Positions 46,241 to 54,166 of a DNA stretch of 64,000 bases are shown here, one piece after another (positions within the stretch are counted from its first letter, which is position 1; each line of letters starts with the position of its first letter). Source of the DNA: Luteolibacter ambystomatis (GTDB taxonomy: Bacteria > Verrucomicrobiota > Verrucomicrobiia > Verrucomicrobiales > Akkermansiaceae); the NCBI RefSeq assembly GCF_018137965.1, contig NZ_CP073100.1:1116001-1180000 (forward strand), written 5' to 3'. Both the position numbers and the translations under genes were made by a program. Under the pieces are notes generated by a model. It saw nothing but the letters and a program-made list of their open reading frames with translations. It had not been told where the DNA came from and did not search any database.

Positions 46241-46275
46241 AGCCCGCCGGTCTGCAAGGACCGGCGGGCTTTTTG
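46241..46275 (+). terminator. Terminator after the large beta-strand gene
   Basis: A 12-bp stem, AGCCCGCCGGTC / GACCGGCGGGCT (46241-46252 with 46259-46270), has a six-base loop and is followed by TTTTG. Confidence 0.9.
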
Positions 46276-46387
46276 CTGCTTGGCGAGACATCATGCAGGA
46301 TGCCCGATGATCCAAGCATCCTGCACGATTTTTGGAAATTCGTTGACCACCGTGCAATTTGACGGATCAGATCGGGCGGAAATACCG

Positions 46388-49300
46388 ATGACTCGTTTCG
46401 CGGAAAAATCCCCCCTGCTTCTGATTTGGGCCGTTTGGTTGGGCTTCGCAGCAGTGTTTGCCGCGGATCATTTCACCCCTTTTGGGGTTTCCATCTACAT
46501 GCTGCACATGGTGCCGCTGGTGCTGTCGTTCTTCCTATGGAAGCCGAACATGCCATTCGGATTGGCGGCACTCGGAACGATGCTGATCGTGGTGGCCTAC
46601 TTCACCACGCCCGATGGTCCGGGCAGGGAGTTGTCGGAAATCCGCCGGGGTTTTGCCATTGCCACCCTGTGGATGCTCGCCGTGATCGGCCACCAGTTCA
46701 TCAGGGTCCGGATCGCCTCGCGGCGTGAAATGTGGCTCCAGCGTGGCCAGGCGGAACTGGGCCGGCATCTGGTGGGCGATTTGAGCACCGCGCAACTCGG
46801 GGAAAATATTCTGGGCTTTCTCAGTAGTTATTTGGGGGCGGAAGCGGGGGCCATGTTCATTGAGGACCGGGGAAGCTTTCGGAAAAGCGCGGTCCACGCC
46901 GCGGCGGTGGAGAGCGTGCCGGAACGGTTTGCGATCGGGGAAGGCTTGCTCGGAAATGTGGTGAAGGAGGGACGGCTGGCCGTGGTTCAGGATATTCCGG
47001 AGGGATACATCACCATCGGATCGAGTCTCGGGCATGCATTGCCACGGCGCTTGCTGATGGCTCCGTTTTCATTGGACGGAAAGGTCGATGCGGTGGTTGA
47101 ACTGGGCTTCTTCGGCCCGATCCATGAGTCGGATCCGGAGTTGTTGCAACGGGTGGAGAGCCAGGTGGCGACAGCCGTGCGTGCCGTGAAATACCGCACG
47201 AAGCTCCAGGAACTGCTGGAGGAGACACAGAGGCAGACGGAGGAACTCCAGGCACAGAGCGAGGAGCTGCGGGTTTCCAATGAGGAGATGGAGGAGCAGA
47301 GCCGCACGCTTCGCGAATCCCAATCGCGTCTGGAACTCCAGCAGGTGGAGATGGAGCAGACCAATACGCAGCTCGAAGAGCAGACGCGTATCCTGGAGCG
47401 CCAGAAGAACGACCTGCTGGCCGCCAAGGTGAATCTGGAGAGCCAGGCGCGCGAGATCGAGCAAGCCAGCCGCTACAAGTCGGACTTCCTGGCCAACATG
47501 TCCCATGAACTCCGGACGCCGCTCAATTCCTCGCTGATTCTGGCGAAGCTGCTGGCGGAGAATCCTACGGGCAATCTCACGGCGGAGCAGGTGAAATATG
47601 CCCTCACCATCGAATCCTCCGGCAAGGATCTCCTCTCGCTCATCAACGACGTGCTCGATCTCTCAAAAATCGAGGCGGGGCATATGGAGGTCCATGCCGA
47701 ACCCGTGCGGATCCAGAAACTGATGGCCGGACTGCGCAATACCTTCGCGCCGCTGGCGGACCAGAAGGGATTGGAATTGTCATTCGAGGCCGATCCATCC
47801 GCTGGAGAAGGCATTGAGACGGATTCGCAGCGGCTGGAGCAGGTGTTGAAAAACCTCCTGTCGAACGCGATCAAGTTCACCGCGGCCGGCTCGGTCGGGT
47901 TGCATGTTTCCGCTGCCGATGGCGATCACGTGGCCATTGCGGTAAGGGATACCGGCATCGGCATCGCGGCCGAAAAGCAACGCATCATCTTCGATCCGTT
48001 TTTTCAGGCGGATGGCACCACGTCCCGCAAGTATGGCGGCACGGGACTCGGTCTTTCGATTTCGCGGCACCTCGTCCGCTTGTTGGGCGGAGAGATCCGG
48101 CTGCAAAGCGAGCCGGGCAAGGGAAGCCTCTTCACGGTCGTCCTGCCGCGGGTTTTCAATGGTCCGGCCGTCGTGGAGGACTCCATTCCTTCTTTGCCAT
48201 CGGTCCCGGAGCCGGTGCGCCAGCCGGTGAAAGAGAACGGCAAGGTGGTGCCCCGCATGCCGGATGACCGCGAACAACTTACCGGAGCGGGCCGTGTCAT
48301 TCTCGCTGTGGAAGACGACGAACGCTTCGCCTCCATCCTTTACGATCTGGCGCACGAGCTTCGTTTCGAATGCATCATCGCCACGACCGCGGAGGAGGCA
48401 CTGGTGGTGGCGCAGCAGTATGTCCCCAGCGCGATCGTTCTGGACGTGGGTTTGCCGGACAACTCGGGATTGATCGTGCTCGAACGTCTGAAGGCGGATT
48501 CGAGAACCCGCCACATTCCCGTGCATGTCGTCTCCGCCGGTGACTACACAAAGGCAGCCATGGCGCTGGGTGCGGTCGGCTACATGCTCAAGCCGGTAAG
48601 GCGCGACCAACTCGTAGAGGCGCTCCGTAATCTCGAAATCCGTCTGACCCAGAAAATGCGGCGGGTGCTGGTGGTGGAGGATGACCCGGTGCAGGTGGAG
48701 GCCATGCGAGATCTGCTGGGGTCGCGTGACGTGGAAGCCGTATGCGCACGCAGTGCCACGGAGTGTCTGGACTATCTGAGCAATCTGACCTTCGACTGCA
48801 TGGTGCTCGACCTGAGCCTCCCGGATGCTTCCGGCTTTTCGTTGCTGGAGAAACTCAGCGCGGAGGATGCCTATTCCTTTCCTCCGGTGATCGTTTACAC
48901 GGGACGCGAACTGGATCCGGATGAAGAGCAGCGTCTGCGGCGGTATTCGAAATCGATCATCATCAAGGGGGCGAAGTCCCCGGAGCGCCTGCTCGATGAG
49001 GTCACCTTGTTCCTGCATCAGGTGGTGTCGGACCTGCCTCCCGAAAAGCAGCGCATGATCGAGAGGGCGGGCAACCGCGACGCCGCCTTGGAAGGCCGCT
49101 GCATCCTCGTGGCGGAGGACGATGTCCGGAACGTGTTCGCGCTCACCAGCGTGTTGGAAGCGAAGGGTGTCAAACTGCTCGTCGCCCGCAATGGACGTGA
49201 GGCAGTCTCCATGCTGGAGAGCAGCCGCGTGAATGGCGGGGCATCCGTCGATCTGGTGCTGATGGATATCATGATGCCGGAGATGGACGGACTCACGGCG

Positions 49301-49477
49301 ATGCGGGAGATCCGCGCGCGGCGGGAATGGTCACGCCTGCCCATCATCGCGCTGACGGCGAAGGCGATGAAGAGCGACCAGGAGCAGTGCCTCCAGGCCG
49401 GAGCCAACGACTATCTTTCAAAGCCGCTTGATGTGGAGAAGCTGCTGTCTCTGATCCGTGTCTGGATGCCGCGATGA
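46388..49477 (+). CDS. Hybrid sensor histidine kinase: TM, GAF, coiled coil, HisKA, HATPase, three receivers
   Basis: 1029 residues from the ATG at 46388; an open frame back to 46280 is not membrane-like. Four to five transmembrane helices (~8-115) precede a GAF domain (~120-265) and a long Gln/Glu coiled coil (~275-360). The HisKA box 'FLANMSHELRTPLNSSLILAKLL' has H373, and the HATPase has 'DTGIGIA' and 'GGTGLGLSIS'. Three receiver domains follow with D686, D808 and D960. It opens a four-gene operon, overlapping cheR by ATGA. REC2 ends with an atypical 'KSIIIKGAKSPERLLDEV' in place of the usual K-P loop, as in SpoIIE/CheB-associated kinases of this type. It probably relays several signals by phosphotransfer and reversible methylation. 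Confidence 0.92.
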   Translation: MTRFAEKSPLLLIWAVWLGFAAVFAADHFTPFGVSIYMLHMVPLVLSFFLWKPNMPFGLAALGTMLIVVAYFTTPDGPGRELSEIRRGFAIATLWMLAVIGHQFIRVRIASRREMWLQRGQAELGRHLVGDLSTAQLGENILGFLSSYLGAEAGAMFIEDRGSFRKSAVHAAAVESVPERFAIGEGLLGNVVKEGRLAVVQDIPEGYITIGSSLGHALPRRLLMAPFSLDGKVDAVVELGFFGPIHESDPELLQRVESQVATAVRAVKYRTKLQELLEETQRQTEELQAQSEELRVSNEEMEEQSRTLRESQSRLELQQVEMEQTNTQLEEQTRILERQKNDLLAAKVNLESQAREIEQASRYKSDFLANMSHELRTPLNSSLILAKLLAENPTGNLTAEQVKYALTIESSGKDLLSLINDVLDLSKIEAGHMEVHAEPVRIQKLMAGLRNTFAPLADQKGLELSFEADPSAGEGIETDSQRLEQVLKNLLSNAIKFTAAGSVGLHVSAADGDHVAIAVRDTGIGIAAEKQRIIFDPFFQADGTTSRKYGGTGLGLSISRHLVRLLGGEIRLQSEPGKGSLFTVVLPRVFNGPAVVEDSIPSLPSVPEPVRQPVKENGKVVPRMPDDREQLTGAGRVILAVEDDERFASILYDLAHELRFECIIATTAEEALVVAQQYVPSAIVLDVGLPDNSGLIVLERLKADSRTRHIPVHVVSAGDYTKAAMALGAVGYMLKPVRRDQLVEALRNLEIRLTQKMRRVLVVEDDPVQVEAMRDLLGSRDVEAVCARSATECLDYLSNLTFDCMVLDLSLPDASGFSLLEKLSAEDAYSFPPVIVYTGRELDPDEEQRLRRYSKSIIIKGAKSPERLLDEVTLFLHQVVSDLPPEKQRMIERAGNRDAALEGRCILVAEDDVRNVFALTSVLEAKGVKLLVARNGREAVSMLESSRVNGGASVDLVLMDIMMPEMDGLTAMREIRARREWSRLPIIALTAKAMKSDQEQCLQAGANDYLSKPLDVEKLLSLIRVWMPR

Positions 49478-50310
49478 AAACGCCCGATGCCGAGACCGAG
49501 GAAATCGAGATCCAGCTGCTGCTTGAGGCGCTGTATCGGAAATATCACCACGATTTCCGGGATTATTCGCCGGCCTCGATCAAGAGGCGTCTGGTGCAGG
49601 CACGGGAGCTCTTCGAGTGTGGGACGTTCTCGCAATTGCAGAACCGCCTGCTGCATGAGCCGGAGGTGGTGGGGCGTCTGCTGCCCACCCTGACCGTCCA
49701 GGTCAGCGACATGTTCCGGGATCCCTCGTACTTCCGGGCTCTTCGCGAGAATGTCATTCCCCACCTGAAAACGTATCCCTCGCTGAAGGTATGGATCGCC
49801 GGATGCAGCGCCGGGGAGGAACTCTATTCGATGGCCATCCTGTTCCGCGAGGAAGGCCTGGAAAGCAGGACGATCTTCTATGCCACGGACATCAACGGCG
49901 AGGCGTTGGAAAAGGCCCGTGCGGGCGTCTATGAATTGGACCGCGTGGCCCAGTTCACCGAGAACCACCGCAGGTCAGGCGGGAAATCCTCGCTGTCCGA
50001 CTACTACACCACCGGATATGGCTTCGCGAAATTCGATCCATCGCTGAGGCAGCGGGCGGTGTTTTCCGATCACAGTCTGGTTTCGGATGAAGTCTTCGCG
50101 GAAACCCAGTTGGTTTCGTGCCGCAATGTTCTGATCTATTTCAACCGCGATCTCCAAGACCGGGCCATCGGCTTGTTCAAGGATGCCCTGGTCCGCAAAG
50201 GCTTCCTCGGGATTGGATCGAAAGAGAGCCTGCGGTTTTCCGCCCATGCCGCCGCGTTCATGGAATTCGACCGCGAGCAGCGCATCTATCAGAAAGGAGG
50301 TCTGGCGTGA
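49474..50310 (+). CDS. CheR-type protein-glutamate methyltransferase
   Basis: A 278-residue protein with the CheR N-terminal helical domain (~10-75, 'LLLEALYRKYHHDFRDYSPASIKRRLVQAR') and the SAM-binding domain with 'VWIAGCSAGEELYSMAILF', 'FYATDINGEALEKARAGVY', 'LVSCRNVLIYFN' and 'GFLGIGSKESLRF'. It would methylate glutamates using S-adenosylmethionine. No methyl-accepting chemotaxis protein lies nearby, so the substrate is probably the coiled-coil region of the upstream kinase or another receptor elsewhere. It overlaps both neighbours by 4 nt (ATGA, GTGA). Confidence 0.92.
   Translation: MKTPDAETEEIEIQLLLEALYRKYHHDFRDYSPASIKRRLVQARELFECGTFSQLQNRLLHEPEVVGRLLPTLTVQVSDMFRDPSYFRALRENVIPHLKTYPSLKVWIAGCSAGEELYSMAILFREEGLESRTIFYATDINGEALEKARAGVYELDRVAQFTENHRRSGGKSSLSDYYTTGYGFAKFDPSLRQRAVFSDHSLVSDEVFAETQLVSCRNVLIYFNRDLQDRAIGLFKDALVRKGFLGIGSKESLRFSAHAAAFMEFDREQRIYQKGGLA
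50291..50300 (+). promoter_or_regulatory. Shine-Dalgarno site that fixes the cheB start
   Basis: AGAAAGGAGG ends 6 nt before the GTG at 50307. It supports that start over the far-upstream codon at 50118, which lies inside cheR. Confidence 0.85.
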
Positions 50311-50888
50311 GCGATCCGGTCATTCCGCAAGCAGCGGCCATCGTCATCGGTGCCTCCGCCGGAGCTCTGGATGCATTGTCCGTGATTCTTCCGAGTCTTC
50401 CATCAGGTTATCCGTATGCGGTGCTGGTGGTGGTGCATGTTCCTTCGGATCGGAAGAGTCTCATGGCTTCCTTGTTTGAAAGCCGCTGTTCCTTGCGCGT
50501 GAAGGAAGCGGAGGACAAGGAACCGGTGGAGCCGGCGACGATCTATTTCGCCCCTCCCGATTACCATCTGTTGGTCGATCCGGATTTCCACCTGTCGCTC
50601 TCCAGCGACGAGCCGGTGTTGTATTCCAGACCTTCGATCGATGTGCTGTTCGAATCCGCGGCGGATGCCTATGGCGATGCGCTCACGGGCGTGATCCTGA
50701 CCGGCGCCAACCACGATGGCGCCAAAGGTCTGCGGGCGGTTTGCGATGCCGGTGGCAGGGCCTTGGTGCAGACGCCTGCAACCGCCGAAGAACAGGCGAT
50801 GCCCACGGCTGCTTTCAAAGCGTGCCCGGAGGCCCGGGCCATGGACCTGGATGAAATCGCCGCTTTCCTGAATTCCCTCTCCCGCTGA
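50307..50888 (+). CDS. CheB-type methylesterase (catalytic domain only)
   Basis: A 193-residue protein starting at GTG 50307 with a strong Shine-Dalgarno sequence and a GTGA overlap with cheR. It contains only the CheB methylesterase domain: 'AIVIGASAGALDAL' (Ser nucleophile), 'LVVVHVPSDRKSLMASLF' (His), 'EPATIYFAPPDYHLLV', 'SIDVLFESAADAYGDALTGVILTGANHDGAKGL' (Asp) and 'AEEQAMPTAAF'. The receiver domain of classical CheB is missing, so it is not directly controlled by phosphorylation; control may come through the flanking kinases. It removes the methyl groups placed by CheR. Confidence 0.93.
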   Translation: MSDPVIPQAAAIVIGASAGALDALSVILPSLPSGYPYAVLVVVHVPSDRKSLMASLFESRCSLRVKEAEDKEPVEPATIYFAPPDYHLLVDPDFHLSLSSDEPVLYSRPSIDVLFESAADAYGDALTGVILTGANHDGAKGLRAVCDAGGRALVQTPATAEEQAMPTAAFKACPEARAMDLDEIAAFLNSLSR

Positions 50889-50890
50889 AC

Positions 50891-52435
50891 ATGCCCTACC
50901 ACAAACCCATCAAGTTTCTTTTGGTCGATGACCTCGAAGCCAACCTTGTTGCGCTCGAGGCGCTCTTCATGCGCGAGGGATTGGAGTTGCTCAAAGCCCG
51001 ATCCGGCAGGGAGGCATTGGAGCTTTTGCTGGTCCATGAGGTCGCCCTGGCCTTCATCGACGTGCAGATGCCGGAGATGAGCGGTTTCGAGCTGGCGGAG
51101 ATCATGCGAAGCACGGAGCGCACGCGTGGAACTCCGATCATCTTTCTCACCGCGGGCACGGTGAGCCGGCAGTGGCGCATCCGGGGAACCGAGGCGGGCG
51201 CCATCGATTTCCTGCCCAAGCCGGTTGATCCCGCCATGCTGCTCAACAAGGCACGCGTTTTCTTCGACTTGGCCTTGCAGCGGCAGGAACTGCAGGAGAG
51301 CGAACGGAAGCTGAAGGTCGCCAACGAGAAGCTGGCGCTGGCGGACCGCAGCAAGGATGAGTTCCTGGCGATGCTGGCTCATGAGCTCCGCAATCCGCTC
51401 GCCCCGCTGCTGGCGGGGGCGGACCTGCTGCTCGCATCGCCGGGCAACGTTCAGACCGGTGAAAACATCGGCCGGATGATGAAACGGCAGGTTGGCCAGA
51501 TGGCGCGCCTGATTGATGACCTGCTGGATGTCTCCCGCATCACCAACGGCAAGATCGAGCTGCAGAAGCAAGCGGTGCTGCTATCCGGGATTTTCGAGCA
51601 GGCGGTCGAATCGGTCCAGCCGCAGATCAACCGGATGGGGCATCATTTGGAGGTTCATCATTCCGAAACCTCTCTCGGTGTATCGGCCGATCCCTACCGT
51701 CTCACCCAGGTGGTTTCCAACCTGCTGTCAAACGCGGCGAAATACACGCCGCCGGGCGGGCGCATCCGTCTGACGGCGGTGAAGTCCGCCGATGGCAAGG
51801 TGGCCATCTCCATCAAGGACAACGGGCGCGGCATCCGGCCGGAAGACCAGCGGAGCATTTTCAATTTGTTCGACCAAGGCTCATGCGCGACCGAAGGGGG
51901 ATTGGGGATCGGGTTGACCTTGGTCAAATGGCTGGTGGAGATGCATGGTGGTGTGGTCTCCGTGAGAAGCGAAGGAGAGGGACGTGGCAGTGAGTTCACG
52001 ATCGAACTGCCTGCCATCGAGATCGAACCTCCCGCCGTGCCGGAACTGGTGGTGGAGACCGGATCCCAGGAGAAGCTGAGGATTCTCATTGCCGACGATG
52101 GTGAGTCCACGGCCGACATTCTTGGGATGTTTTTCCAGATGGAAGGCATGGAGACCCTAGTGGTCTATGATGGGGAGAAGGCAGTGAAAGAGGCTGAGTC
52201 CTTTTGTCCCGACATCGCGTGCCTGGATCTCGGCATGCCGTTCGTGGATGGCTTTGCCGCCGCCCGCGAGGTTCGCAAGATCTGCCCGGATGCCTACATC
52301 GTCGCTCTCAGCGGATGGGGCAGCGAGGCGGACCGCTTGAAGACCGCTGCGGCGGGGTTTGACGAGCATCTGGTCAAACCGGTCAGCCCGGAGGACCTGC
52401 GCAGCCTGCTCACCCGGGTCACGGAGGCGAAGTAA
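50891..52435 (+). CDS. REC-HisKA-HATPase-REC hybrid histidine kinase
   Basis: A 514-residue soluble protein lying 2 nt after cheB. Receiver 1 (~6-125) has D57 in 'ALAFIDVQMPEMSGFELAE'. The HisKA box 'FLAMLAHELRNPLAPLLAGADLL' has H164. The HATPase has 'NLLSNAAKYTPPGG', 'DNGRGI' and 'GLGIGLTLVKWLVEMHGG'. Receiver 2 (~395-510) has D446 in 'IACLDLGMPFVDGF'. It has no membrane or DNA-binding domain, so it likely acts as a phosphorelay hub downstream of the membrane kinase at 46388, with output through another regulator outside the window. Confidence 0.92.
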   Translation: MPYHKPIKFLLVDDLEANLVALEALFMREGLELLKARSGREALELLLVHEVALAFIDVQMPEMSGFELAEIMRSTERTRGTPIIFLTAGTVSRQWRIRGTEAGAIDFLPKPVDPAMLLNKARVFFDLALQRQELQESERKLKVANEKLALADRSKDEFLAMLAHELRNPLAPLLAGADLLLASPGNVQTGENIGRMMKRQVGQMARLIDDLLDVSRITNGKIELQKQAVLLSGIFEQAVESVQPQINRMGHHLEVHHSETSLGVSADPYRLTQVVSNLLSNAAKYTPPGGRIRLTAVKSADGKVAISIKDNGRGIRPEDQRSIFNLFDQGSCATEGGLGIGLTLVKWLVEMHGGVVSVRSEGEGRGSEFTIELPAIEIEPPAVPELVVETGSQEKLRILIADDGESTADILGMFFQMEGMETLVVYDGEKAVKEAESFCPDIACLDLGMPFVDGFAAAREVRKICPDAYIVALSGWGSEADRLKTAAAGFDEHLVKPVSPEDLRSLLTRVTEAK

Positions 52436-52490
52436 GGGCCGGAAGTCATCGTTCTTTGCCGGCGGATGATGATCTGCTAGAGAGGAATCG

Positions 52491-53225
52491 ATGAAGAAGG
52501 GGGAGCCCACGTCCGACCAACTGGCACTGTTCGCGAGGATGAAGTTCATCTTCCTCGGTCTGGTGACGCTGGCGTTCATCGCGTGGGAGGTTCAGGACTT
52601 CGCGGCGTCGTTGGCGGCCACGGAGGTGGCAACCCGCGCCCGGTTGCGGACGACCCAGGAACGGGACGATGCCCGGGTGATGCGCGCGTTTGAGGAAACC
52701 CGGCGGAGCATGCAAGCGAACGTGGTGATCGAGACAGAGGCTGACCCGCGGCAGGAAACTCGGGATACGTGGCTGACAGTGACGGCTTCCTCGAAGCGGG
52801 AGGCGCTTGATGCGCGTGCCGCGCTGGTCACGACGATGCAGGCAGCCTTCGCGCGCGAGGGTCCAGGAGAGCTGTTTGATATCAGCAATGCGCCGTATGC
52901 CGATCCGGTGAAGAACGAGGGCTATCGGAACGTGCAAAACATCGTGCGTGGAATCGCCGTGGCAATCCTGTTGGCAGGTGTGGTGATGCTGGCGAGGCAG
53001 TGGAAACACTCCGGCCTGCCGAAGTTGGCTCTGGTTGGTATCGCTGCCTCGGCGGGGGGTTGGTGCTGGTGGGCCTGGGCGATGATGCCGCGGGGATCTG
53101 GATGGCATTGTTGTTTCTCGGGCCACCGCTTGGGTTGCTCGGGCTGGTATTTTATCTCACCCGTCGTGTCCGGCAGGCGGTGGGGTGGACGGAGGGACGC
53201 GCGCGCATCACGCGCTCCGAGGTGA
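52491..53225 (+). CDS. Small membrane protein of unknown function, 3' end overlapping the DUF3592 gene
   Basis: A 244-residue frame with a good Shine-Dalgarno sequence (AGAGAGG, ~5 nt before ATG). Residues ~17-35 and ~148-168 (IVRGIAVAILLAGVVMLA) are membrane segments flanking a charged helical region with many Arg/Glu. From about residue 195 the sequence turns Cys/Trp/Arg-rich and stops looking like protein, exactly where the next frame becomes hydrophobic and DUF3592-like. The overlap with the following gene is at least 120 nt. This looks like either an unusual overlap or one original gene split by a frameshift near nt 53040-53100. No function can be assigned. Confidence 0.55.
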   Translation: MKKGEPTSDQLALFARMKFIFLGLVTLAFIAWEVQDFAASLAATEVATRARLRTTQERDDARVMRAFEETRRSMQANVVIETEADPRQETRDTWLTVTASSKREALDARAALVTTMQAAFAREGPGELFDISNAPYADPVKNEGYRNVQNIVRGIAVAILLAGVVMLARQWKHSGLPKLALVGIAASAGGWCWWAWAMMPRGSGWHCCFSGHRLGCSGWYFISPVVSGRRWGGRRDARASRAPR

Positions 53226-54055
53226 AGGCGGAGCGGCACCGGCACGAGGGCGATACCACCCAAGTAAGGAATGTCCCGTGGATCACATACCAGTTCCAGG
53301 CCGGAGATCGAACGATACACGGAGAACGGATCAGCATCGGCATGGGCACCGCGGACAACGTGGATGTGGTGGTGAAGCGCTATGCCGTGGATGCGGAGGT
53401 GCCGGTGTTTTATGATCCGGATGACCCGGAGGACTGCGTGTTGGAGCGCACGCCGCCGGTTTCGCCAGGCTGCCTGTGGGGAGGGGCGGTGTTGATCGCG
53501 GTGCTCTACATCGGCGGGCTGGTCGCGTTTGGAAAAGGACAGGAGATCGCGCGGTTCTTCAGCCGGGGCATTCCCGGCATGCGGCATCCGCTGGTGGTGT
53601 TCCTCTGCGGCGGTGCGGGTCTTTTCTGCCTTGCCGCCGGGCTGTGGATGTGGAGGCACCCGCGCAAGGCCCGGCCATGGACGCGCGTGAAGGGTATCAT
53701 CATTTCCAGCGTGACCGAGTCTTTCGAGGAAGAGGATAGCACGGACTCCGGGCACCGTGTCCGCACCTACTACCGTGCCGTGATCGAGTACCGGTATCAC
53801 GCCGATGGACAGGACTACCATGGCAACACCAGTGCGAGCGGTCCGCTCAATATCAAGATCGCTGGCGCCCGTGCGAGCGCCGATGCCGAGGTGGCCCGCC
53901 ATCCGGTGGGAGCGGAGGTGGACGTGTTTTACAACCCCGCGAACCCATCCCAATCCGGCCTCAACGTGGACACGGACATGATGCTGGATGGCCGCCGCTC
54001 GTTGATCGTGGCGGCGGTGTTGCTGGCGATCGCGGTGTATGCGTGGATCGCATGA
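53102..54055 (+). CDS. DUF3592-type membrane protein with two repeats
   Basis: 317 residues from ATG 53102. GTG codons at 53063 and 53069 are alternative starts, and the frame is open to 53000. Two copies of a DUF3592-like unit are visible: a membrane helix, then 'WTEGRARITRSEV...VPWITYQFQAGDRTIHGERIS...YAVDAEVPVFYDPDDPEDCVLER' (~25-130), and 'WTRVKGIIISSVTES...RTYYRAVIEYRYHADGQDYHGNTS...HPVGAEVDVFYNPANPSQSGLN' (~205-300). There are three further helices, including a C-terminal one (LIVAAVLLAIAVYAWIA). The function of the family is unknown. It shares its 5' end with the preceding frame; see that entry for the possible frameshift. Confidence 0.72.
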   Translation: MALLFLGPPLGLLGLVFYLTRRVRQAVGWTEGRARITRSEVKAERHRHEGDTTQVRNVPWITYQFQAGDRTIHGERISIGMGTADNVDVVVKRYAVDAEVPVFYDPDDPEDCVLERTPPVSPGCLWGGAVLIAVLYIGGLVAFGKGQEIARFFSRGIPGMRHPLVVFLCGGAGLFCLAAGLWMWRHPRKARPWTRVKGIIISSVTESFEEEDSTDSGHRVRTYYRAVIEYRYHADGQDYHGNTSASGPLNIKIAGARASADAEVARHPVGAEVDVFYNPANPSQSGLNVDTDMMLDGRRSLIVAAVLLAIAVYAWIA

Positions 54056-54108
54056 AGTGGAAACCGGGCAAGGACTCCTCCACCCGCAGGAGGCACCGCC
54101 TTGAAATC

Positions 54109-54142
54109 AAAAAGGCCGGAGCATCCAGCGGATGCTCCGGCC
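54109..54142 (-). terminator. Terminator for the minus-strand beta-strand gene
   Basis: A perfect 13-bp stem, GGCCGGAGCATCC / GGATGCTCCGGCC (54114-54126 with 54130-54142), has a 3-base loop. On the minus strand it is followed by TTTTT. The sequence closely resembles the terminator at 60317-60352. Confidence 0.88.
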
Positions 54143-54166
54143 CGGTCATTGGAATGGATCAGCCGG

